Positions 12,839 to 24,800 of a stretch of DNA of 64,000 nucleotides are shown here, piece after piece. The notes under the pieces are model-generated. The model saw only the letters and a list, made by a program, of their open reading frames with translations, was not told the origin of the DNA and searched no databases. Each line of letters opens with the position of its first letter. Positions within the stretch are counted from its first letter, which is position 1. This DNA comes from Pogona vitticeps (lineage: Eukaryota; Chordata; Lepidosauria; Squamata; Agamidae): the NCBI RefSeq assembly GCF_051106095.1, contig NC_135783.1, forward strand, positions 212,122,472-212,186,471. The letters run 5' to 3'. Both the position numbers and the translations under genes were made by a program.

Positions 12839-15800
12839 TGCAATCAAATAAGTTCTGATTTATGGCAATGCTTTTCAGGGCTTCCTAGGTAGAAAGTACT
12901 CAGAAATGGTTAACCATTCCCTTCTCTTGGGGGCACCCTGGGATTATGCCGCTTGCCCAAGACCACTCAGGCTAACTCTTTTCCTAGGAAGCACAATGGA
13001 GAATCGAAGCCCCAACCTCTGGCTCCACAGCCAAATAGATACATAAATAGATACATAAACCACATAAACAACCAGCTAGATCCACTTTAACTACATGCCA
13101 AAAGCCATTATTATCCAGTGCTACAGAGAGGAAGGAAAGGATGCTACTGTGTTTTTAATGAAGTTTGCAGGGTTTGTAGATGTGCACTGAAATTCTATCA
13201 AGAAAAGTACTCCAGATCCTGAAGAAATGGCACTGGGAGTTCTAGCACATAATCATCTCCAACCTGATATTCCTTGTGATAATTATGTCCAGATGTAATT
13301 CAATCTGCAGACAGTAGTATGGAACCCCATGCCTTTCTTTGGCTCCTGTGCCAATGCTCCATCTTGCAAGACATGCAGCATCTATGGGGGTGAGATACAC
13401 ACCACTGAGTAAATGGATGGATAGATGGACATATAATGGATGGACATACAGGAAGATAAAAGACTTGGTTATTCTATCTCATCATTTTTAAAGTTTTGCT
13501 TTTGAGTAAACCGGTTTTGATATATTTGCCCTGGTGGCATGAGGAGGGGGAACAGAGCTCAGAAAAGTTACTTTAAAAAGAATCATGTCAGTTGTTATTC
13601 TTATTTTACAAGTAACATATTGCACATTACTCATGAGTAATGAGTGACATAAGTAATTTGTTGCTTTTAGCCTTGTTTGCACCATGTTTGCAGCATTGTT
13701 TGAACCCCTTTAGGAGGCGTGGTTACAAAGGAGCTGCCTAATAACCTTTAAACAGGGCTTTCTGCTCTCATTTCCTCCTCTCGTTAGCTGTTTTTTAAAA
13801 AAGAAAATCTTGTTGATGGGCTTTGCTTGCTGTTCCCCAACTGTGTGCCATTGCAGCGGCTTTTCTACATCGGTTCCAGAAATTGTGTGCCTTAACCAAT
13901 GAGAATTGTGTTTTTTTTTTAAAGTAGAAGCACTAGTGACAGAGGGAAGGGAGGTGACTCTAGACTGATTCCCATTTCCCTTTGCATTATGTGGTAAATG
14001 GGGAAAATAGTAGCATTTCCTACATTCTTTCTAGTGTAGTCACACTGCTATTTCCCTGCTCTGCACAAAAGCCACTGAACAGATTGAAAAAGCTAATAAA
14101 TAAAAGCTAGGCAAGGTGACTCTCATGTAATAAGTCTGAGGGTGGTGGAGGTGATGGTTTTGAAAGGATGAAAATAAAGCAGGAAAGATATGGGAAGCCT
14201 GTGATACTGGCATGGCCAGTGATGAGGTAGGGTGAGAGTAGCAGTTCATCAACATCTAGCAGGCTGAATGTTTCTCGCTCTGATATAAATCCATGGACAC
14301 CAACACTGAGGCATTGTGCAGTACAGGGCGCAGTCTGCCATTTAACAATACTGGTGAAGTCAGGTGTGAAGAAGAATGGTTGAGAACATATTGCATCTAA
14401 GTCTCGCCTAAGCTGTTGCTGTCCTGATGAGTCAGTCTATATAGCCCCTGTCACCCTCAACCAGCATGGCCAGTGGGATCCATGAGGGTGACTGTAACAC
14501 AACACATCTGGATGACATTCGTCGGGACAAACATCATTCTCTTGATTTCTCAAAAACAGATTGGGAGAGATTGTGTAAATGTTTACAACTAGAGATCGAG
14601 GTATTCGTATTTGTATATGAATACAAATATCCCTACACAGCTGGACTGAATGGGGGTCACACATCCACTCACAGATCCGGCAGTGGTGGCGGCCGCACTT
14701 ATCCTTCCAGTCGCTCCTGGAGTGCCGCTCTCTTCCCACTTGGCTGGCCACTCAGCAGCCATGCAACTCGTCCTCCCTCCCCCTGCCTTGAGTGGCTAAC
14801 TGAGTGGGAAGAGAGTGACACTGTAGGAGCGATTGGAAGGATGAGTGGAGTCACCAGTGGGTATGTGAGTGGACAGTCCGGCCCTAGGGCCCGGACCCCT
14901 GTGCAGGGATATATGTATTCGTATATAAATACCCCCATCTCTACAATATAGAGCAAATGGATCCCAGCCTCCCATGAAAGTGGACCCAAGCAGAGAGCTT
15001 TAGAATGGGAATTCCTGCATTTTTCTATGTATAAGACCCCCCACTTTTCTAACCTCAAATTTCTTACTTCCGTGTATAAGATGACCCTCAATTTTTAATC
15101 TAAATATTTTAGACAAAAGTATTGTCTTATACACAGAAAAATGTGGTATGTCATAAACATGTGTCTCTTTACATCTGTGTAATGAAGAGCAGGTTGTCAT
15201 ACAAAATTAAAAAAAATCAGGGTGACAGTGCGGGTATCTCTAACTGAGAAGCAGGCAGTGGAAGCAAGAAAAGTTAAGAGCTGATGGCTTGGCTTGCTTT
15301 GATTCCCAACTCCTATGAATGTCTGCACAGGTCTTTAGTAGGGTGTGCATTCAGATTCAGAAATATTTGGAATTCATCAAATAATGTCATACTCAGTTAG
15401 TTCCAAATATATCCAAATCTGAATTTGATAGTTCTGAATATCTATAATTCCTAATATTCAGAGTTCAGTTTGCAGATTAGAAAGCAAAAGGCTGGGTTTC
15501 TGCTTGCTAGAGGAAAAAGTGAAAGTAAACCTATTTCTCAGGTATCCTGGAGTGGTTTCTTGAGAAATGAAACTTAAAGACATTCTGGCACCAAGGGTTG
15601 TGGGGGCAGAGAACTCAGTGTCTCCTGATTGGGATTGTCATGGGTTTCCCAAGGGAGGGGGTGCTGAGGTGAGAATAAAACCTGTAAATGACATCTGTCT
15701 GCACCAAAGAAATCTAGAAGCAGGCACAGTTGAAAGATGGATGTAGCTGCTTCTAAATCCACTGAACATTTGCAGTTAGGATATGCTCTGGTGCAAGCCT

Positions 15801-18800
15801 GCACTGCAGCAATTTTCTGTATGTCCGTTTCTGAACTCTCCATTTATATTTACATTCTCTAAATCTCATTTTGTATTGTTTACTTAATATAGTTAGGAAT
15901 AAGGTTTAGGACTAGTAGATTTATAGATTACTACATTATATATCAATAGAGAAATACTGTACTGTATTAGGTTTAGGCCCCCTTTAAGCTATATCAGACA
16001 GGGAATTAGATTTTGTTATGTATCAACAGATATCTTAGGTTAATAGATTTTGGTTGTCTTTTCATTGGAAGGGTTTGTGTTCTGCTGTAGCAGAATCAGA
16101 TATTGTTCTTCTTTGGGTAGAGTCTGCAGGCAGTATTTAATGTGGATTTAACAGTTGAAGAAATAGTCACTTGGGGAAGGCTGGATAAATGTTCCTTGAG
16201 GAGTGGGAGAGGGAAAAAGACAGTCTACAACTGCTCTTATGAGCCTCCAAAACAAAATCTGTCACTCAGCTGCCTTGTTCAGCACTAACACCACGAAAGA
16301 GCAGCAGACAGCAGTCTGCCAAGGAGGTGGCAGAGAAGCCTCTGGTTCAAGGTGGGACACATATGAGTGGATCTCAGACATGTTCCAGTGGCATCTTTGT
16401 GCAATCCAGCCAAGGCGTCCAGGGCAAGGGACCAAAAAAGATAGTGAAGAAGGCACTTTCCCCCCAACAAGCCGATATGCCAGAGATGGACAAGGATGGC
16501 ATCAGAACTCAGACAGACACCGTCAACTTGAGCAAGAACAGTGTTGCTGCTTTTGTGGTTGGGAAAGAGATTTATGAAGACATTGTTTTCCAGATCCGTA
16601 CCATGCCGCTCCATCATATTCGAGGAAGGGTTTGCCCCCACCCTCCACTCCCCGCAAATCTCTCCTGTGCAAAGCAGCCTTGTGGTTGGTAGGAACTCCT
16701 CTTAAAGTAGATGCATATCTGATATGGGGGAGGAGGAGATTGAGGGGACTCAGCTGAGCACTATTTCGGAAGCATGTGACACTGAAATCATCCCTGCCCC
16801 TCCAGCTTCCCTTCCCCCACCAGTTGCCGGAACTAGCCGTGATGCCAATTTAGCAATCCTTGTTGGGAACATGTGGTCAAAAATGGAAGCTCTCAAGACA
16901 TCGATAATCTGGAAGCATTTTCAACAGTGTGAAAGAGATGCTCATGTAGCTGAGCACGTGCACCACAAGAATTTGTTCAAGAGTGGGCAGGACATGGGCC
17001 ACCACTCCAATAATAGCTTGCTCAGCCACCTGTAGACTCAGCACAGGGCATTGCTGCTGGCTAGTGAATTGGGTACTGTGGGGGCAAGTGGCTTCCTTAT
17101 TGTGAAGAGTGAGTCATCAGAGGGCAGAGGTTGAGACACCAGCCCAGGGAAGCGGGGAAGTAGATAGAAAAATAGTAAGAAGTGGGAGGAAGCAAATGCC
17201 AGACATGTATCTCAAGAATAAGTTCCTGGCTAAGTTCCTGGAGAAGCTTGGAGGGATGCAGAGGAAAAGACCTTCTGCAAAAAGTAAAAATGCCGGGGTT
17301 ACTCATTGCCCTAGAGGAGGTTGTAGCTCCGGATGACCAGCCATTTCCTCTGGTGGAGAACACTGGTTTCTATAGGTTTATGGCAGAACCAGCACCTGTT
17401 ACCAGTGACCAACCCAAATGACCCTTAGCTGCAAGGTACTGCCAGATTTATACTGGGGTGTCAGGCAACTGGTACAGCAGCAGTCGGCCAGGGCAGAGGT
17501 GGTGCATCTGGAGCAGCCAGGGTGCAAGATATGCCTATCTCTCCCTGACAGAACACTGGTGGGAGGTGGAGGCAATCAGGTATAGAGCGACATACAAGGG
17601 CAGGATACACAGGCGGGCCCCGTTGAGTGTGGCTGGGATGGAGGGGAGCCACGCAGCTCGCAACATTCAAGAGATTCTGAGGGGACGTGCTGCAGTCGTG
17701 GAGCCTAGGCCCCTTAGTCAGGGGATGGGGCAAACATGGTGGCAGCACTATAGGCTGGGAAGATTAAAAGGGGCGTAGTGTATGGCCCACACTCTAAAAC
17801 CTAGTAGTTCAGGGGTGCTTTGCAAGGTTTGAAAGGCACACGCATACCTAATATAACTGAGTGGGCCACCGTGTCCAGGGCAGTGAGCTGCAATAGCAGA
17901 GGCACGAAAAATTGGGATTGCCACGACGCCACCTAATCCAGGATGTGGGCAGCCCAAAGGAACTCCACGGTCCACCTGCTTGAAAGAGTGCTGGAGCAGC
18001 AAGGGGCACTCCATGTTTAAACCCTGGAGACTTCCCTTGGTGTGGTTGCTCCTCTGGGCAGAGAAGAGGGTGACATTATGGGTCAAGTGTCCTCTAAACT
18101 GCATTGAGAGTGCAACACAGGTGCTTAGTGGGATGACATCCTTAGTCAGGGGATCCCAATGTTTCAGGGCTTGGTTGGCATTATAGAAAGCATCGTGAGG
18201 GACAGTCTAGGTGGATGGGGGATTCCATAGAGGGAGAAGAGCTTTCCCCCCCCCCCCCAGCCTGAAGTGGTGGCCCTGGCTAGGAAGCTAACACACCCGC
18301 TCCACTACAGATTTGCCTCCTTGTGGAAGAAAGAGGAATACATTTAGCAACCCCCTTGGACCTTGAACAAGCAATGGATATTAAGCACCAGTAACAGAAG
18401 GGGGGGGCAATGCTAGCTGCCCTTCCATCACATGCAGCAGCAACTAGAGAAGAAGACGTAGTGAACACCCAGTTGGTCACACAGAGGAGGAAGCAATCAG
18501 CAAGCTTCCTAGCATCCCAAACCACAGTTCCAGCAGTTGTGTTGAAAATTCAAAGTCCCACACCACCATGACAACAGAGCATGGTTTTTGGGACAGTGTC
18601 TTTCTTAATAGCCATGGCAGGGACCTATCTTCCAGAGACACCACTCCAGAGGAAGGACATGGCCGAGGCCGAGGTAGAGGTGTACGTGCAGGAGCCCTGC
18701 AAGCCAAAAGAGATGGAGCCCTTATCTTGCTGGGACCAGAAGGAGTCTGGTTTGGGGAGGTCTGGCCAAGGTGGTTGTGGGGACGGCTGTCTTGCCCACC

Positions 18801-21800
18801 CACTCGTGTGCCCCACAAGAGAGTGTTCTGTCAGGTAGGGGACATAGTCAGTCCATACAGCTCCCCCTGGAACATGGATCTGCAGAAAACCTTATTTTCT
18901 TTAAGGTCAGCCTACCATTGCTGGGCTTCCCTGAAGTCCTTTTATGTAAGGGCGAGTGCTCGGAGTGCTCATAGGTATGGCATGCTTCGGTCTGTTGCCC
19001 TCTCCTTCTGCCTCCTTCATGCTTCCAGCTGCTACTCCATATTTGTGCGCACTCACTCCACTGTGCTGTGCTCCATGCTGTTGGCACAGTTCCTACCCAT
19101 CACAGGCTCTTTGCTGCTCTAATCTGCTTGCCAGGACTGCCCAGTGTATTTGCCCACCCCCTAATGCGATCTGTTTGCACTTACCTGTTTGTTTTTTTTT
19201 TTTTTTTGATATGGCTTGGAAGGCCTGCCTTCCCAGCGAGGGGCCCCAGAATATTTCTGTGATTACGGGTAGGGGGAGATATGGCGTTGGCTCCGTCCCT
19301 GCTCGTGTTAGAAGAACTAGGGACAGATGTTTAAAGGCTGTTCCTTGTTCTGAGATGGAGACCAGCCCCCAGTATCGAGGTAGCCAGACCAGCCTGCCTT
19401 CCACTCTACGCCTGGTGTTGTTGAACGCCAGGTCTGTATCCAATAAGGCCCAGGTAATTCAAGACCTTATTCTGGAGGAGGATACAGACCTGGCTTGCAT
19501 AACCGAAACTTGGATCGGCGGAGAGGGGGGTCCCCCTCTAGCTCTCATCTGTCCGCCCGGTTATGCTGTCCAACACCAGGGCAGACTGGAGGGTCGGGGG
19601 GGGAGTAGCCATTGTCCATAAGTCCAGCTTGGAGGTCACTAGGCGCTCCTCGGTGATAAAGCCGGGTCTTGAGGCCCTCCACGTGTCTATTGGGGCCAGG
19701 GACGGTATTGGGATCTTGCTGGGCTACCGTGCTCCCCGCGACCCAGCCACCTCCCTACCGGAGCTGGTGGACTTCGTCTCCGCGACACTGTTGGGTTCCC
19801 CGAACCTATTGGTGCTGGGGGATTTCAACGTGCGCGCGGGGGCGGAGACATCTGGTCCAGCTCTTGAGTTCTTGGAGACCATGGCCTTCTTGAACATGTC
19901 CCAACATGTCAACGGCCCCACTCACGTGGGGGGTCATACACTTGACCTGGTTTTTTCTACCAATGGGAGCGAGAGTGGTCCGATGGTGACTGACCTTGAG
20001 TCGGTACCCTTGTCATGGTCGGATCACCACCTAATAAAGTGTACCATTAAAATGGCTCTCCCCCCCTGCAGGGAGCAGGGATCTATTGTTATGGTCCGCC
20101 CTCGAAGGCTACTGGATCCTGTTGGATTCCAGGATGCCATGAGAGGTGTTACGGCTGACCTGGCTGGCGCTCCTGTCGAGGCTCTGGTGGATGGCTGGTT
20201 TGCTGCCGCGACTAGGGCTGCTGACATGATCGCACCTAAACGCCCTCTCCGGCGCAGAGACCGCCCGGCACCCTGGTTTAACCGGGACCTCCGGGCGAGG
20301 AAGCGGGTCAGGAGACGGCTAGAGCGCAGATGGAGAGTGGCCCCGACGGATTTTAATAGGATAGCTGTCAGGGTCGCTACTAACCTTTATCTTGCTAAGG
20401 TAAAGGCTGCTAGTAGATCATACCTCGCTAACCGGATAAGCGAGGCGTCCAACCAGCAGGCGGAGTTATTCCGTATAGTACGCGACCTTTCCGGAGTTGG
20501 TCCGGGTGATGGGCCTCCCCCTAGTTTCTCGCCGGACCAATTTGCAGCATTTTTTAAATCAAAAGTGGAGGCCATCCGCCGGGACCTCTCTCCTTTTTTG
20601 AGTACAGTGAGTCGAGCTGAGATGTCCAGCGCTCCGTCTTGCCCGGTGATTTTGGACACCTTTCAGCCTGTTACGCCTGATACTGTCTCCAGGGCGCTTG
20701 ATCGCTGTCGTGCCACCACCTCCTCTTTGGACCCTTGCCCGGCCTGGCTAATCAAAGCAGCCAGGCCGTTAACAACGGAGTGGGCCACGGCTATTATAAA
20801 TGGGTCTCTCCTTGAGGGCAGATTTCCATCTGCCCTGAAGGACACACTCATTAGGCCCATTAGGAAGAAACCTAGTTTGGCGGCGGACGAAATTGGCAAC
20901 TACAGGCCCGTCGCCAATGTTTCCTTCCTTAGCAAGGTAGTCGAGAGGGTGGTGGCCGACCAGCTTCAGGCGCTCTTGGAAGAAACAGATGCCCTGGATC
21001 CATTCCAGTCGGGCTTCAGGCCGCGCCACGGCACAGAAACGGCTTTGGTCGCCCTGTGTGATGACCTACTGAGGGAGGCCGACAGGGGTAAAGTGTCCCT
21101 GTTGGTCCTCCTCGACATCTCAGCGGCCTTTGATACCATTGACCACGGTATCCTCCTGGGGAGGCTCTCCGAGTTGGGAATAGGTGGCCTGGCATTGTCC
21201 TGGCTCCGTTCCTTCTTGGAGGACCGTCCCCAGAGAGTCCAGCTTGGGGAGAGGGTCTCGGCCCCGTGGAGCCTCAATTGTGGGGTTCCACAGGGGTCGA
21301 TTATCTCCCCAATGCTATTCAACATCTATATGAGGCCGCTGGGTGGGGTCATCAGGGGGTGTGGTGCTTCGTGTCACCAGTATGCGGACGACACGCAGCT
21401 CTACATCTCCTTTTTGCCATCTGCAGGAGAAGCCGTCCTGTGCCTCCAGCGCTGCCTGGGGACTATACTGGAATGGATGCAGGAGAACGGGCTCAGGCTG
21501 AACCCGGACAAGACGGAAGTGCTGAGGGTGGGCCCCCCCACAGTCGGGGATTTGGGTAACTCTCTCTCTTTTGGAGGGGTGACTCTCCCTGCTAGGGATG
21601 GGGTTCGCAGCTTGGGGATCCATCTGGACCCGGTGCTCTCCATGGAGTCACAGGTGGCATCGGTGGTCCGCACCGCCTTTTTTCACCTTAGGCGGATAGC
21701 CCAGCTGCGGCCCTACCTGGAAGTGGGGGCGCTCACCGTCTTAGTACATGCGCTCGTAATCTCAAGATTAGACCACTGTAATGCGCTCTACGTGGGGCTT

Positions 21801-24800
21801 CCTTTGAGGCTGCTGCGGAAATTACAGGTGGTGCAGAATGCGGCGGCCAGATTACTTAGTGGAGTGAAAAAATTCCAACATATTTCGCCCACTCTGGCCG
21901 CATTGCATTGGCTGCCCATCAGGTTCCGCATCGACTTCAAAGTGCTAATGCTTACGTATAAAGCCCTAAACGGTTTAGGGCCTCGATACTTGGCGGAGCG
22001 CCTTCTCCCACCAAGTTCTACCCGGGTCACACGGGCGAGCCAGGAGGTGAGGCTGAGGAGCCTAACGCCGAGGGAGGCCCGGAAAGAGAAAACAAGAAAT
22101 AGGGCCTTCTCGGCGGTGGCTCCTCGCCTGTGGAATAACTTACCTCCTGACATTCGCGGAGCTCCCTCGCTGGGCACTTTCACTACCTCTGGGTAGTTTG
22201 GGCGGCATATAAATTGAATAAATAAATAAATAAATAAATAAATAAGAATCTATTAAAGACCTGGATGTTTCGGCAGGCCTTCTCATAAGTCTATTTTTGA
22301 TTTTCTTATTTCTTTATTATTTTTTCTTTTACCTGTTTTGTAATTTGTTGTCTTATTCTTATTGTATTTTAACTTTGTTGTAAGCCGCCTAGAGTAGTCT
22401 TCGCGACTAGATAGGCGGGATATAAATAAAATAAATAAATAAATAAATAAATAAATTCTCAATGCTCCCTAATGCAATCTGTCTGCTGCTTCCCCAATGC
22501 TGCTGGCATTTCCTGCTGGCGTTCAGGGTTCAATCCGTATGGCCATTGTAGTCATTTCCGAATACCCAGGCACTGCAGGCTGTTTATTGGTGTGCACCCT
22601 TTCTGTTTGGCACAGTCACCATGAAAGTGTCAGAGGACACAGGGAAATCCTTTAAAACGTTTTGCTTGCTTGTGTTTTTTTATAGGGGAAAATAATGACT
22701 ATATAGTTGGCTGTAATGAAGTTCTGGATATCTGGAAGTTTTGAATTCTCAATCAGAAGGACTGATCCTGAATTCCAAATCCAAATTCTGGTGCTAGCAG
22801 ACACCCCTAGTCATTAGTCTTTTATTATAAAATCCTGTGTTGTCGTTCTCAGGCAAGAAGTGGGCAAATTCTGTAAATCTCTGCCCTGAACTGAACTCAG
22901 CAGCTTTGCAGATGTTGTTGAACTGCCATCATCCCTAGACCCCATAGCCAGTGGGGAAGAAGGCTGAGAGTTGGGGTCCAAGAGCATCTGGAGGTCTGCA
23001 TTTTGCCCATGCATGATTCATGTGAACTGTGAGCCTCCTTCTAAGTTAAGACACAAGATCTCCTTGTTCAACAGTAATACAATATAATAAATAAATTCTG
23101 AAATCCTGGCATAACATAGAAGTTACCCCAGCGTAATTGATTGCATGGTTCCAGTTTTGCCTGGTGTGCTGCATGTATGTGGAGGAGCTTTGTCAATAGC
23201 ACCTCTGCCCTGTTGTGCTTTCCCCAAATGCTGCAGCAGCTTTGTGTTGCACACACAGAGCTGTGCGACAGGCTTTCATTCATTGAGTTGTTGTTGTCAT
23301 CCTGATCGCAGAAAGCACGGAGAAAACACCAGAAGCTAGACAAGAACTTTATTGTCTTCTTCCATCAAGAACACAACAAACACAGGAAGCTTCTGAATCC
23401 ACCCAGACACAACAAAAATTCTTGTGCAACATTCTGACTAAATTGTGTAATGACATCAGCCACATAATTCCATTGTGATGTGTACGGTGCTTTAGGATCG
23501 ATCTTTCCAATGTGGTTCTGAGGTCTCCTGCTTCTTTCTCGTTCTATTATGTCTAAAAAGTTGTATTTTGATTGCCTGATTATTTTGCATTGGTGTTCCC
23601 CCCCCCCGCCCTTTCATGCACCCATCCACCATATTATTATCTCCTCCTGGGAAGCTTCTGGGTCCTATGTAGCTCATGTAGTGTTTTTAGGAAATAGAGA
23701 TAGTGGACAGCTACAGGACAGTTTGTTCAGGCTGCCCACTAAAACTCCTCAGAAGACGAAGGTGCTTCTGGCTGGCTACTTGTCTGCCTATAGGGCTGCA
23801 TGGCAGGCCGTGCAGTGTGATCCAGAATGACAGAGTTGCAGGGCCACCGAGAGGCTGGGGAACAGGGCCTCCAAGTACCAGTGCAGCAAATGTTCAAAGC
23901 CTGGATGGGGTTGGGGAGGGCTCGGATGGGGAAAAGGAGGAGAAGGGAGTTGTGAATATGTTTATGTCTTGGATAATTGAGATGTGTAGGTGTGCCTGGA
24001 TAAATTATGTGATAAATATGGTGTATGTTGTAAATGTGTTTAGGAGAGAAAAACAGCAAAAAACCTGTTTAGTTGCGATCCAGAGAGAGAAAAGTATAAT
24101 GGTTTAGTGTCCTTCCAGAATGTAATGTATTTATTGTTCTTTAGTATGTTTATGGATGATCTCTCTGTAAATTTGGAGAAACTGATTCGGCGAAATTGAT
24201 TAACTGGCTTGCTTTTCTGCAAAATGGGTGTCCTGGTGAATCAGGAAAACGTGGATGCTATTGAGTGGTTTAGTTTTGTGAATTCAAGCTCATCTTGTCT
24301 TGTTACGCAGATTATCTGTATTATAGCTTTACTGATTTAACTTTCTGTGAAACTGGTGTTTTTGTGACTGAATATGCCCGTGATGGCAACCGTTTTGTGA
24401 TTCCTACATACTGCCTCTGGCAGCTGTTTTGTAACCGTGGCCTTAACATTTTCTTTAAAAATGCCAGTCCTGCGTAACAGTCATAGATGTTTTGGGACCC
24501 TTGCCTTAGAGAGTTTGAAAAGATTCACAAATACAGTACCATTGCAGTATTACCTCACATCAGTTCTGGAAGTTCCTAAATAGCAAATTTGAGGTGGATG
24601 GAGGCAGTGGTGCAGTTAATAATTTTAGACCCAGGATTCAATCGATTTACACAAGCAGGGCTTCCCTTTGGACAGCTCAAGATATAACTTGAATTGTGAA
24701 GTCTACAGTTGACACAGTAGTTCTCCTCTCAGTTCCCATGGGCATTGCATGCTTGGCGCCTGTTTCTTTGCTACTCTCGATAAAGCTAAAACCAATTACT

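Larger units (their letters stand above)
19178..22456 (+). mobile_element. Nearly full-length L2-clade LINE
   Basis: 3.28 kb with 5' region, endonuclease-RT ORF and 3' tail. It ends with GTAAGCCGCCTAGAGTAG, GGCGGGATATAAATAAAAT and an (AAAT)n tail, the 3' terminus shared by squamate L2 elements. A 20-base direct repeat with two mismatches flanks it (19158-19177 and 22467-22486, CCCTAATGC.ATCTGT.TGC), with 10 unexplained bases between tail and second copy. It may be a target duplication. It lies in the 3' UTR of the hAT element, so it is younger than that element. Confidence 0.85.
15339..22809 (+). mobile_element. Autonomous hAT DNA transposon relic, split by an L2 LINE
   Basis: The ends TAGGGTGTGCATTCAG and (reverse complement) TAGGGGTGTCTGC are imperfect TIRs that share further subterminal sequence (ATTTGGAATTC). 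The flanks are 8-bp target duplications, GTCTTTAG (15331-15338) and GTCATTAG (22810-22817), 7 of 8 identical, as expected for hAT. Inside is a decayed transposase (16724-18955). Taking out the L2 insert (19178-22456) leaves about 4.2 kb, a normal length for an autonomous hAT. The element lies in ERMN intron 2 in sense orientation. Confidence 0.88.

Noticed and set aside
18956-19621. 221-residue open frame with many Cys and Leu
   Set aside because: It spans the hAT 3' UTR, a poly-T run and the start of the L2. Only its last third (the L2 endonuclease start) is meaningful.
19563-22196. 877-residue frame as a possible host gene
   Set aside because: Endonuclease and RT motifs, the L2 tail and the nested position show it is a LINE ORF.
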